NCBI GenBank assembly: GCA_022497155.1
Contig: MU385727.1
Location: forward strand, 186,001-250,000
Direction of reading: 5' to 3'
Length of the DNA: 64,000 nt
From: Whalleya microplaca
Taxonomy: Eukaryota; Ascomycota; Sordariomycetes; Xylariales; Xylariaceae
Shown one piece after another: positions 22,610 through 33,309 of this stretch. The notes under the pieces were generated by a model that made no database searches, was not told the DNA's origin, and saw nothing but the letters and a program-made list of their open reading frames with translations. Position 1 is the first letter of the stretch, and each line of letters begins with the position of its first letter. The translations under genes and the position numbers were made by a program.

Positions 22610-23860
22610 ATGAACGTCGACACCATCGCCGATTTCCTAGCTGACCAGCGGGATGAGACCCCGGACGAGCTCCAATATCTGATCATCCAGTTCGAGAACT
22701 ACTGGGAGCGGAAGCTATGGCATCAACTCACAGACTCGCTAATCGAGTTCTTCGCCAACCCCAAGAGCGAACCCCAGCGTTTACAGTTCTACAAAGTCTT
22801 CATATTGAAGTTCGCCGATAAGATCAACCAACTCAAGCTCGTCGACCTGGGACTACAAGCAGCCACCCAATGTAGAGGTATATTATATTACACTATTACG
22901 CTTACTATATATCTATATATATATAGATAGATATACTAGGTAGATTCTGTTAGCTAACATGGGAATATACAAGACGACCAAGAACGCCTCTCCTTCCTCG
23001 CCGACCTCGCCAAGAAGGTCGACAACGAGAACTCGCAAGACGCCTTCGTCTACGCCACCGTGGCCGTGGCGCGCGTGGAGCTGAACCTGGCGGACCTGGA
23101 CGCCTCGCGCCGGGACCTGGACCGGGCGGAGAAGATCCTCGACGCCTTCGACTCGGTCGAGACCAAGGTGCACGCGGCCTTCTACCAGGTCAACGCCGAC
23201 TACTACAAGGCGCGCGCCGACTTCGCCTCCTACTACCGCAACGCCCTGCGCTACCTCGCCTGCATCGACCTGGCCGCGCTGTCCGCCGACGAGCGCGCCC
23301 GCCGCGCCTACGACCTCGGCATCGCCGCCCTCGTCTCCGACTCCATCTACAACTTCGGCGAGCTGCTGCAGCACCCCATCCTGGCCGCGCTGACGACCAC
23401 CGGCGCCGGCGACGCCGCCTGGCTGCGCGATCTATTGTTTGCCTTCAACCGCGGCGACCTCGCCGCCTACGACGTGCTCTCGGGCCACGTGGCGTCGAAC
23501 GCGCTGCTGGCCGCCCACGCCGACGAGATCCGCCAGAAGATCTACCTGGCGGCGCTGACGGAGAGCGTGTTCCGGCGCCCCCCGCACGCGCGCGCCATGA
23601 GCTTCGCCACCATCTCCGCCGACACCAAGGTGCGGCCCGACGAGATCGAGCACCTGGTCATGAAGGCGCTGAGCCTGGGGCTGGTGCGCGGCACCATCGA
23701 CGAGGTCGACGGCCTCGTCAACTTCACCTGGGTCCAGCCCCGCGTCCTCGACATGGCCCAGATCGCCTCCATGGGCCAGCGACTCGGCGAGTGGGGCGAG
23801 AACGTCAATAAGCTCGGCAACTGGATCGAGGCTACGGGGCAGGACATCTGGGCTCCTTGA
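22610..23860 (+). CDS. RPN9: 26S proteasome lid subunit Rpn9 (PSMD13), PCI domain
   Basis: Two exons (22610-22877, 22974-23860) sum to 385 codons. The helical N-terminus MNVDTIADFLADQRDETPDEL leads into TPR-like helices (FENYWERKLWHQLTDSL, FYKVFILKFADKINQLKLVDLG). The PCI domain at residues about 230-345 shows LLFAFNRGDLAAYDVL, LTESVFRRPP, FATISADTKV, the winged-helix EIEHLVMKALSLGLVRGTIDEV and a conserved WVQPRVLD. A final helix has LGEWGENVNKLGNWIE. Rpn9 is a scaffold of the regulatory lid and contacts Rpn10. The second exon is strongly biased to G/C-ending codons, which also creates long open frames on the opposite strand. A second lid subunit (Rpn12) lies 37 kb to the right. Confidence 0.94.
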
Positions 23861-25100
23861 TCTGTCTGTCTCCTATTCCATTTCCGACCGCACTTCACAC
23901 TGCGCTACATTGCATGGCATGGCATGACATGGGGACAACCAGACGGGTTGACCTATCTAGCTGGCTACCTAATCTTTCAGGGGTGATGATAGGAGCGAGT
24001 CTAGAGGTGAATGGTGGTGGTGATGGTGATGATGATGGTATCGAACGAGCCCTATGCAGCAATAACGGTTGGTTGGTTTGCGCTGGTCTGTCAGCCGCGG
24101 ACAAGGCAGAAAAACTTATTACTTGTAAGATAGATACCAATAGACAGACAGAAGTGCTGCTTGCTGCGTGTCCTATGGGACATGAGGGTGGCGACAAGTA
24201 AAAAAATGAACATGCGAGCCAAACGCATTCGTAGTATAAGTTAACTGAGTGAATAATGGCGTCTGTCTTTGAGGAGGTTTGCAATATGGTGCCCGGGGTG
24301 AGGCGGTGTTTCGATGCAGAGGGTTACCTGAACGAATAGACGGCTTGTCTGCTTCTGCTCCTACTTTCCTCTATCTTGGTGGCTATCTCTTAAATAGGGG
24401 GTAGCTTTCCCTTCGAAGACTTATGACTATAGTCTGCCTAGTTCTAAGCTATCCATTGTAGTCTGGAATTATACCACCTACTACTTAGTTGCATTACAAG
24501 AGGGGAAGACAAAGGTACGCAAATCGTTGATATAGATAGATAGAGACCTTCCCCCTTTCCTTTGGTTTACCACGCTGCCATCATATAGAACCGCACAAGC
24601 GGCTTAATCGACAAAGTCAATAAGGACTATTAACTCTAGCCCCTGAATAGCCACTTCTGTGCAATTACCATGCATGATTTGGTACTGGTGGGCATTAACA
24701 AAAAATTGGTATCTCAAAATTGGAAGCGTAACCCCTATCCCTTTTCTGCTGTACTACAAGCCGGACTACGAGCATTGCTGCTACGCCAGCTTTTCTTTCA
24801 GGTAGTCAGCGAGACATAACATAGCATACATACAGGCAGTCTATAAGCCAGCCTCTACTCTAATATTAGGTATCCGCGAACCGACCCTGAAGCACTTACA
24901 TGGTACACTGATACAGACAGACAGACAGACAGAGAGATTCTAATATCCATACTCCCTCACCTCTATCTTTCGAACAATTCCCTTTCCCTCCTTCATTTCC
25001 CCACCTCCCCTTTTTATCCCATACCATGCCATGCAATCCCTTCGAACCAATCCTACCAGCCTCCTCACGTTTTCTTTTCTACAACCCCACCAACCTCTTT
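23861..25100. other. Convergent intergenic region, no gene seen
   Basis: It lies between the 3' ends of RPN9 and GAA1. It includes a GGTGGTGATGGTGATGATGATGG stretch near 24012-24036 and a CAGA microsatellite at about 24914-24932. No coding block is recognised. Confidence 0.5.
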
Positions 25101-27303
25101 CTACGCCCTCTTCACCTTCCTCGTCCCCGGCCGTCCCAGCACCACGACCCCACCCACAATCCACGCCGGCCACCAGACGCCCCAGACGACGAGCGGGGTA
25201 TACAGACCCCAGACATTCCAGCCGAACGCGGCCTCCCGTAACACCTCGCCCACGCCCACGCCCGCGAGCGCCGCGCCCCCCGCCACCACCGCCGGCGGGC
25301 TCAGCACCGCGAGCAGCGCCGCGTACGCGTACCGCTTGACGCCCGCCCCTGTAGAGGGGGAGGGGAAGGGGCGCGCGAAGGTCAGCGGCGCCGTCAGCAG
25401 GCCGACCAGGAACGCGAGGCTGAAGTTCAGCGTCGCGAGCGAGGATAGGAACATGCCGAGCAGCAGCAGCGAGAAGGACTTCGCCAGCTGGTAGTGCTGC
25501 GCCGTCGGCGCGTAGGTCGCGGTTAGGAGCGCGGATATGGCGGGTGGGAGGAGGGTGTCGAGGATGCCGAAGGCGATGAAGATTGGGGTTAGGAGCTGGG
25601 GGGATTGTTAGTTGATTGGTTTGTGGGTGAGCGTGTGAGTGAGTGAGCTTTAGGGTGGAGAGTCAAAGGAAAGGGGCCAGGAGATAGGTAGAGAGATAGA
25701 TAGGGATGTAGATAGGTAGATTGATATACAGGATAGACTTACATTAGACGGCGTCTGGTTGAAGATAAATAGAGGTATCACGCCCAAGAACTGACAGCCA
25801 GCCACAAGACACAGCGGGAGGAGCAAATCGCGTTCCGCAGTCGTCGACGTCGGGGTTGAAGCTATTACCGCTTTCTCCCCCTCAACTGCTTCTTCCCCAT
25901 CCTTCGCCGGAGGCTTCTCCTCTGTCGTCTGCTCTTCGGACCCGGCCTCCGCGTCCTTGTGACCACTCCGGACCCACAGCGAGATGGCCATGATGGTGTA
26001 GTTGGCCGCGATCAGCATGGCGCTCGGCAGGTAGGTGCCGATACTGACGAAGCGATGTCTGTGGATCAAAAGGTAGAAGAAGAAACTCTGGTGCAGATGC
26101 TCCAGCAAATTATTCAGACTCCGAAACAACCCCTCGATCAGCCTCCCCAGCCCCATCTCATCATGCCAGCCCTGGCCGACGGGCTGCAGGGTGATGGCGT
26201 CGACGTGGTACGGGATGAAGCTGCTATGGGGCCCCGTGCCGTGCCCGAGGGCCTGGTTCAGCATGCCGCGCAGCACGGTCTTCAGGTTGTCGTCGTACTT
26301 CTGGGAGTGCTTGAACAGGCCCTGGATGGCGGTGCCCATGCCCATCTGGCCGCTGGCGATGCTGACGACGGAGTTGACGAGGTCGAGGTTGGGCAGCTGG
26401 CCGTTGACGCCGTCGTAGACGATGTGCACGGACTCGAAGCGGCCGTCGCCCCCGCCCTGCGGCTGCGGGTAGTCGAGGGCGATGGCGCCCTGCAGCGCGC
26501 CCGACTTGAGCGGCAGCGACGCCACCTGCGAGGCGTCGTGCGCGTCGTGGTACGCGTCGACCCAGGCCGAGGGCCCGGCCCGGCTGTCCGGCGGCACCAC
26601 CAGGATGATGTCCTTGGACCACAGCGACCACCTTTTAAAATATCGGGTTAATGCCAGCGCCAGCGCCAGGCCGTTGCGGTTGAACTCGTCCTTGACGTTC
26701 CGCCAGGCCGCGATCAGCACGATGGCCTCGGTCGCGTCGCCGCGCGGCGCCTGCAGGATCGCGTAGACGTTCTCGCCGGCGTAGGTGTTGCCGGACGAGT
26801 GGTAGGTGAAGTTCTGGCGGCCGACCTTGAGGCCGACGCCCTTGAAGATCTTTTCGAGTTCGTCGTTGACTCTGCGTGCATAACCAACGTGTTAGCCATT
26901 CCATTTCATTCCAAACTAAACCTCAGCCTTTCACATATTGCCCAATTCAAGTATAGAGAACTGGGGGGTACCACACACTCGGTATTGCTCTTGTCCTGCA
27001 ACGCATCGACTTCGTGCCGGTACGCCCTGAACACATTCTGGTCGCTCCCGCCGAAATACGTATGGACCTGGCCGGGCAGCAGGGCGTTCTCGCTGATGTA
27101 GGTGCGGCGCGAGTAGTTGTCGAGCGGGAGCATCAGCAGCCAGACGACGCCGACGACGATGCAGAGGAGGGACAGGTAAGGCGGGAGCTTCAGCAGCCGC
27201 GGATCGCGACGCAGGAGCAGCGCCGCAGCTTTTTATCGTATCCAAATTAGCTGATGCTGTTAGCTTCGATGAATAGGGAAGGCTCACAGAGTAGACGCGG
27301 CAT
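25101..27303 (-). CDS. GAA1: GPI transamidase subunit Gaa1
   Basis: Four exons (27288-27303, 26979-27228, 25743-26871, 25101-25595) sum to 630 codons; the first exon is just 16 nt. After an N-terminal LLRRDPRLLKLPPYLS comes a first membrane helix (LLCIVVGVVWLLML). The large luminal M28-peptidase-like domain follows: YISENALLPGQVHTYFGGSDQN, GLKVGRQNFTYHSSGNTYAGENVYAIL, RGDATEAIVLIAAW, LWSKDIILVVPPDS, SSFIPYHVDAITLQPVG and EGLFRSLNNLLEHLHQSFFFYLL. Multiple C-terminal membrane spans follow, with AVLSPPAVV and a Trp-rich end. Gaa1 is part of the ER complex that replaces C-terminal signals with GPI anchors and catalyses the transfer step. The cytosolic loop carries an acidic Glu-rich insert of about 45 residues (GSEEQTTEEKPPAKDGEE). 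Confidence 0.93.
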
Positions 27304-28414
27304 GGCTCTCCGACTTTTTTCTTGAATTTGGCTACCGGATGTGCATGTAGCTAGCTGGAGGAGCTTCCGGGCACGTATTAACTTATATATATAGAAGTAT
27401 ATGTATGTATGTACTTACGTACCAATGGGAGCCACCGGCTGCAGTTCGTGTTCTTTAGTTTCAGGGGTCCCTCAAGGGACTCGTGTTTAGTGCATAGAGC
27501 TTACAATCGTAATCAACCGTTAGTTGCATATCTCTTGCATTACTTCATTTCTGACATTTATGTAAGTTGAGTCTATATTACTGCAACATTTGTGACCTGG
27601 GAACTCAAGAACAATATTCATAAGTACTTCTTATATATATGAAGTTTTGCAACCGTCAATTGCTCTCAGACAGTCTTACATCTGAATATACAGTCGATTT
27701 GCTGTCTCACGATGTATAATCTTCCACTGTTATATAACCATTAAATGACACACATACTCTCTCTACTCTCTTCAGTATACTATACAACAGTAACTAATTA
27801 AGAACGTCAAATGCTCTTATAAGTATAAGTATACCTAAGCAACATATATCACGCAAATGTCTCTATTCCAACAACTCCATGTATTTGCATTTGTTTACCG
27901 CCCCCTTAAAGACCGCTCTCATTAGAATACAAATGCATTTCTAAACACCTTTTGCCCAAAAGGGTCTATAATCCCCAACACCAGACAGCCCGGGTCCGGT
28001 CCGGTCCGGTCCGGTCCAGTCCAATCCGATCCTGTCCAGCAACTGTCCGCTAGTATTAAACGTATGTTTTGTTCCGCGTCATCGCTGTCGTCGTCGTAGT
28101 TGTTGCTAGTTAGTAGTAGTAGTAGTAATAGTAGTAATAGTAGTAGCCGCTACAAGTAGGTAGGCAGAGAGTCGTAGTATATATAGCCCACACAACCCAC
28201 AGCCCACAGCCCACAGCAGCCCATACATAGACAGCCCACCCCATAGCAAGCCCACCAAAACTAACACAACACAAACAGAGACAGCTTTAGTTTAGTAGTA
28301 AAGGCTCATAAACAGCTTCCAAAGCTCCCGCGCCATGCGAACGCCGTAGTATGCCAACAACCGATAAAGATACCATACATATACAGAGGCCACCACGTCC
28401 TCGCGGAGCGCGTG
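27304..28414. other. Intergenic region (upstream of GAA1, downstream of RBD2)
   Basis: AT-rich with several simple repeats: GGTCC x5 at 27993-28017, AGT/AGTAAT units at about 28113-28146 and CCCACAG units at about 28193-28217. No coding sequence. Confidence 0.5.
27993..28017. repeat. (GGTCC)5 minisatellite
   Basis: Five exact GGTCC units followed by degenerate copies (AGTCC, AATCC). Confidence 0.95.
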
Positions 28415-29315
28415 CTAGGGCCCCAGCCGCTGCGTGCTGCCGATCAGCCCCAGCGGCGTCGTCGAGCTCGTCGACCCGTTGTTGCCGCCGCTGCTCGTCG
28501 GCAGCACCCCGAACCGCCCGTACGTCTTCTGGTCCACGCTGACGTAGTGCGGGAGCCGCCCCAGCAGGTTCAGCCGGCTCTCCACCCACCGCAGTATCTT
28601 CTCCGGCGGAGACATGAACTTAAGATAGCCTAGGCCGACTGCAAATTGTGTTTGTCAGGCACGCAAAATCAATAGGGGGGGGGAGGCTGTGGGAGCACGC
28701 TTACATAAATAACCCGTGCCTACGCCACACAGATGACCAAGCAGACTCGACCCGGGGGTGAGCGCCTCGACGACCACCGCCAACACCAGCGGCGTCGTCC
28801 ACGTCGGGATATGATGCGTGCCGATGACGAGATGCGGATTCGTTTTATAGGTTCGAATGGCCTCCATGCCCAGCAGCAGAAACACCCAGATACTGCGCCC
28901 CCACAACGCGACATGTCAGCTTCGATCCTTCAGGTCCAGGGAAGGAAGGCGGTTGGAAGGTCAATTACCTAGCTCCCATAACACCGGTATTCAGCCCCAG
29001 TATCGCCTTCTCGATCAGGATGTACATGAACGCGGGCACGGTCGAGAAAGCTGCGAGAAGCGTTAGCTGGCTCTACAGCCCGTATTCCCCACGCAACGAG
29101 CCGAGGGTTGCCGAGGGATGAGGAGGAGGAGGAGGAGGAACTCACGCCCGATGAACAAGGCCAGGGATGTCAGCGTGCCGAACTCGTTCTCGAACCTCTC
29201 CAGCAGCGGCGTCAGGGCGAGGATGTTGAGCAGGGCGTGGAAGAAGTTGACGTGTATAAGCGGGAAGGTATTCAGCCGGTACACTGCAGCAGCCCGTCCC
29301 GTCAGTAAGTTTTCA

Positions 29316-29353
<38 letters not shown>

Positions 29354-29598
29354 ATGGGGCCGTGGAATGGAATGGCCGGGACGGGACGGGATTGGATTGG
29401 GGTGTCGGGAACAAACTGACTGGTCGTAAAGCCGAATTGGTCGGGTATTAAGGCGCCCCATTGTCGCAAATCCCACACGGATTGTAAGCCGACGAGCCAG
29501 GACACCACCATGATGAGGATGATGATGCGGGTGAAGAGCGGTAGCCGGAACACGTACGAGCGCGCTCGCATGGTGTTGAAGCCTCGCACAGTCGGCAT
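28415..29598 (-). CDS. RBD2: Rhomboid-family intramembrane protease Rbd2
   Basis: Five exons (29421-29598, 29146-29283, 28969-29050, 28705-28892, 28415-28638) sum to 270 codons. The six-helix rhomboid core starts after RARSYVFRLPLFTR, with helix 1 IIILIMVVSWLVGL. The fungal Rbd2 signature RLNTFPLIHVNFFHALLNI follows, then PLLERFENEFGTLTSLALF. The catalytic serine is in GVMGASIWVFLLLGMEAIRTY and the catalytic histidine in SSLLGHLCGVGTGYLFGLGYL. The C-terminal cytosolic tail holds PPEKILRWVESRLNLL and the typical Rbd2 stretch DQKTYGRFGVLP. Rbd2 is a Golgi/endosomal protease; in several fungi it cleaves the SREBP regulator, but no SREBP gene is visible here. Intron 3 interrupts the catalytic Ser codon (AG|T). 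Intron 1 carries a long TA repeat. Confidence 0.93.
29319..29351. repeat. (TA)16 microsatellite inside intron 1 of RBD2
   Basis: An uninterrupted TA run of 33 nt between the donor at 29420 and the acceptor at 29284 of the minus-strand gene. Confidence 0.97.
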
Positions 29599-30663
29599 TG
29601 TGGCGGTAAGCGATCGGCTAGCTAACCGATAGGAACCGAGTCGTTCGCAGGGGGAGGAAGGGTCGTCGGCGGTTGCTGTTGTCTGTCTGTCTGTCTATCT
29701 GTCACTCCAAGCTGCTGGCTGGCTAAGTGGCTGGCTGGCTATGGGACGGATATAGCCGGTCTCGCCTCAAGATCTCGATACCGGATAGACTAGGTATGGA
29801 GAAGAAACAGAAGAACAATTACGCCCTTCTCGTCTCATAGAAATTGCTGTTGGTGAATACAAGCAGCCATCGAGGACCGATAAGGCTAATTGGGGAGAAA
29901 GGGAAAAAGTTGAGTCGTGTGCTCTCCCCAAAAGTCGCAATGGAAGTAGGCGGAGGGCGCAGGCGGAGGGCGCACGCGGAACAGGCAGAACACAGGCCGA
30001 GCAGGGGTCGGGATAGAAGATGACAGACACGCCGCAAGGGAAACTTTTACCTAGCGCATGGTACCTGGCGTGTGTATGTCACATGCATATTCCGTATACA
30101 ACTATAAACTAGTATGTTAACAAGATCTCTATAGTAGCTAGTACATTAACCAGTATTACTACCCTAACCAGAACATTACGTTGTTCAGATTATGATCCAG
30201 TTTACCTAACTTATACTCATTACCTAATACATAGGTTGGAACAGAATTCATAGGCAAGTAAACCGTAGCTGTAGTTCATTTTTTTTTTTTTTTCATCATT
30301 TCATTTCAGAGCCAAGCCTACTAGTAGTACATACATACAGTACAGTACATACACATACATACACAGGTAGAATGATCTCATATCGTAAGCTTTCATAAAC
30401 TGTTTCTCAATTTGTACAAATAAAAAAATCAAACCAGGTCTAGCAAGGTATTTTCACGGAGGTTATAAAAATATAAGAATCCATCCCGTAAAAACATAAC
30501 GTCCCAAAAAAACACCCGAAGACCCTTATACACCGCATGATGTCTCTTGAATTCTAGGAAACCTCCCCACAATGCACCCCCCTCCCCCCCATGCAAGCAA
30601 GTTAGTTCTCCTCGAATTACACTGTTGTATTTCGCTTTATCCTGTTTCGCCCTAACCCAATCT
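29599..30663. other. Intergenic region between RBD2 (start) and aconitase (stop)
   Basis: Contains a GTCT tract near 29680-29700, a 15-nt T run at 30279-30293 and an AT-rich aconitase 3' flank. No coding block. Confidence 0.5.
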
Positions 30664-33309
30664 TCATGATTTTGCGCGCTTGGCCATGGTGTTCAGCGCG
30701 CTGCCGTTCTTGAACCACTCGATCTGGCCCTCGTTGAACGTGTGGTTCAGCTTGATCTCGAACGCCTCGCCGTTCTTGGGGTGGACAACCATCGTCATAG
30801 GCTTGCCGACAGCCAGTTCCGTGCAGTGCAGGTCAACCTGAAAAAAAGGTACTAATTAGCTCTCATCATCTCACATTAGGAAATAAACATTAACAAATAC
30901 TCACCCGGTCATCAGGCTTAATCTTGTCGTAGTCGGCAGGGTCGGCAAAGGTCAGAGGAAGCATACCCTGCTTCTTCAGGTTGGTCTCGTGGATACGGGC
31001 AAAGCTTCGGGTGATGATGGCAAGACCACCAAGATGACGGGGCTCTAAGGCAGCGTGCTCTCGCGAGCTACCCTCGCCGTAGTTCCAGTCACCAACAACA
31101 ACCCACTTGATGCCCTTGGCCTTGTAGTCACGGGCGACGGCCGGAACGGCACCCCAGTCGTCCGTCGTCGAATTCCTGATCTTGTTCGCCTCACCATTCG
31201 CCTCGTTGATAGCACCGATCAACATGTTGTTGGAAATGTTGTCCAAGTGGCCACGGTACTTGAGCCACGGGCCGGCCATCGAGATGTGGTCGGTGGTGGT
31301 CTTTCCTTGCGCCTTGATCAGGATGGGCATGTCCAGGGCGTCCTTGCCGTCCCAAGCGTTAAAGGGTGACAGGATCTGCAGACGGTCCGAAGTAGGCGAA
31401 ACCTGGACGTTGACGGTGGAGCGGTCGGCAGGGGGAGCTTGGTAGGTGTTGTTACCGGGGTCGTATCCTCTGCTGGGAAGACCGTCACCGGTAGGAGGAG
31501 ACAGGAGGAACTCGTTGCCGTCCTTGTCCTTTAGCTTGTCGGTCAACGGGTTAAAGTGAAGGGACCCGGCGATCGATAGAGCGACGGTCAAATCGGGTGA
31601 GGTAACGAAGGAGTGGGTCGCGGGATTTCCGTCGTTTCGGCCGGTGAAGTTACGGTTGTAGGACGAAAGGATCGAGTTAGCCTCGCCCTTCTTGATGTCC
31701 CGTCGATCCCATTGGCCAATGCAGGGACCGCAAGCGTTAGCCAGAACGACACCTCCAAATTCCTCGAAAGTCTGGAGCTGGCCGTCACGGGCGATAGTGG
31801 CGCGAATCTGCTCAGAACCGGGGGTAACGACGAAAGCCGCCTTGGCCTTCAAGCCGTGGTTGATGGCATCCCGCGCGATCGAGGCAGCTCGGCTCATGTC
31901 CTCGTACGAAGAGTTGGTGCAAGATCCGATCAGACCGACCTTCAGTTCTTCGGGCCAGTTGTTGGCCTTGACGGCCTCGCTGAATTTGGAGATCGGGGTG
32001 GCTAAGTCAGGAGTGAAGGGGCCGTTGATGTGCGGCTCGAGCGTGGAGAGATCAATCTCGATGAGCTGGTCGTATTCTGCGCCTGGGTCCTCGCGCAACT
32101 CCTTTGCGTAGACACGAGAGAAATCACCAATGGCAGAACGCTTCGTGGCCGAGAGGTAGTCGTACATGCGGTCGTTGAAGGGGAACAGAGAAGTGGTGGC
32201 ACCAATTTCAGCACTACAGCCCCAGGAGTCAGTATATACTCTTTCCGGAACAGGGGTAACAAAAAAAAAGTTTCTGGATGCTACTCACCCCATGTTGCAT
32301 ATCGTTCCCATACCGGTGGCAGAAATGCTGTCAACACCAGGTCCGTGGTACTCAACAATAGCGCCAGTACCACCCTTGACAGTAAGGATGCCTGCGACCT
32401 TCAGGATGATGTCTGGGAACCCAATTAGCTTCGATCCTGTCAACTCCGAAGTATGCGCAAGACTTACCCTTAGGCGAGGTCCAGCCAGACATTTGGCCAG
32501 TCAGCTTAACACCAATAATCTTGGGAGCCTTCAGTTCCCAGGGGAGGTTGGCCATGACATCGACGGCATCGGCACCACCAACACCAATGGCGCACATACC
32601 CAGACCACCCGCATTGGGCGTATGCGAGTCAGTGCCGATCAGGAGGCCACCAGGGAAAGCGTAGTTCTCGAGAAGGATCTGGTGGATGATGCCGGATCCT
32701 GGCCGCCAGAAACCAATGTTGTACTTTGCGCATGCGGAGGACAGGAAGTCGTAGACCTCCTTGTTGATGCTGATAGCTCGCTCCAGATCCTTGACTCCAC
32801 CAATCTGGGCCTCGATCAAGTGATCGCAATGTACGGTAGTCGGGTTGGCCACGGAGGGCATGCCTGCGGACATGAACTGCAGGATGGCCATCTGCGCGGT
32901 GGCGTCCTGGCAGGCCACACGATCGGGTCGTAGCTTGAGGTAGGAGGTACCTCGCTGGATGTCCTGGCCATGGGGGTCGTCCAAGTGAGAATATAGAATC
33001 TTCTCGGCAAACGTCAGAGGTCGGTTCAGACGGCCACGAACAACGGCCAGGTTCTCAGACATCTTCTTGTAGTTGATGAAGTTGCTGGCTTCCCAGTTGT
33101 TTTGCTGGACCTGGAGTTTGAGGGAAATATCAGTTAAACCGGCTAACCACCAACCACATCCCGGCTTTGCGAATCAAGAAGGGCAGCGGGCAACTTACCT
33201 TCTGGTCCAAGGGCGAGTCGGTGACGGTAGCCATGCACCGTCTCAGGCCCATGTTGGCCACCACCCGCTGGCGGGCCACATTGCCCAGGACCTGTCGAGT
33301 AGCCAACAT
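30664..33309 (-). CDS. ACO1: Aconitate hydratase, mitochondrial
   Basis: Five exons (33199-33309, 32468-33110, 32289-32412, 30905-32213, 30664-30837) sum to 787 codons. An Arg-rich mitochondrial presequence ([23 protein letters not shown]) precedes the aconitase core. Landmarks: [45 protein letters not shown] and [15 protein letters not shown]. The 4Fe-4S cysteines lie in [14 protein letters not shown] and [34 protein letters not shown] follows, and the swivel domain has [32 protein letters not shown] and [18 protein letters not shown]. It converts citrate to isocitrate in the TCA cycle. The length (786 aa) is normal for fungal Aco1. The gene is divergent from BUD20 across a long spacer. Confidence 0.98.

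Noticed and set aside
22913..23374. 153-codon open frame on the minus strand
   Set aside because: It is the antisense shadow of RPN9 exon 2, created by G/C-ending codons, with Val/Gly/Arg repeats typical of such shadows.
25959..26651. 230-codon plus-strand open frame
   Set aside because: Antisense shadow of GAA1 exon 3; the composition is Asp/Val/Gly-rich with no domain.
32166..32933. 255-codon plus-strand open frame
   Set aside because: Antisense to aconitase exons 2-4 and runs straight through aconitase introns.
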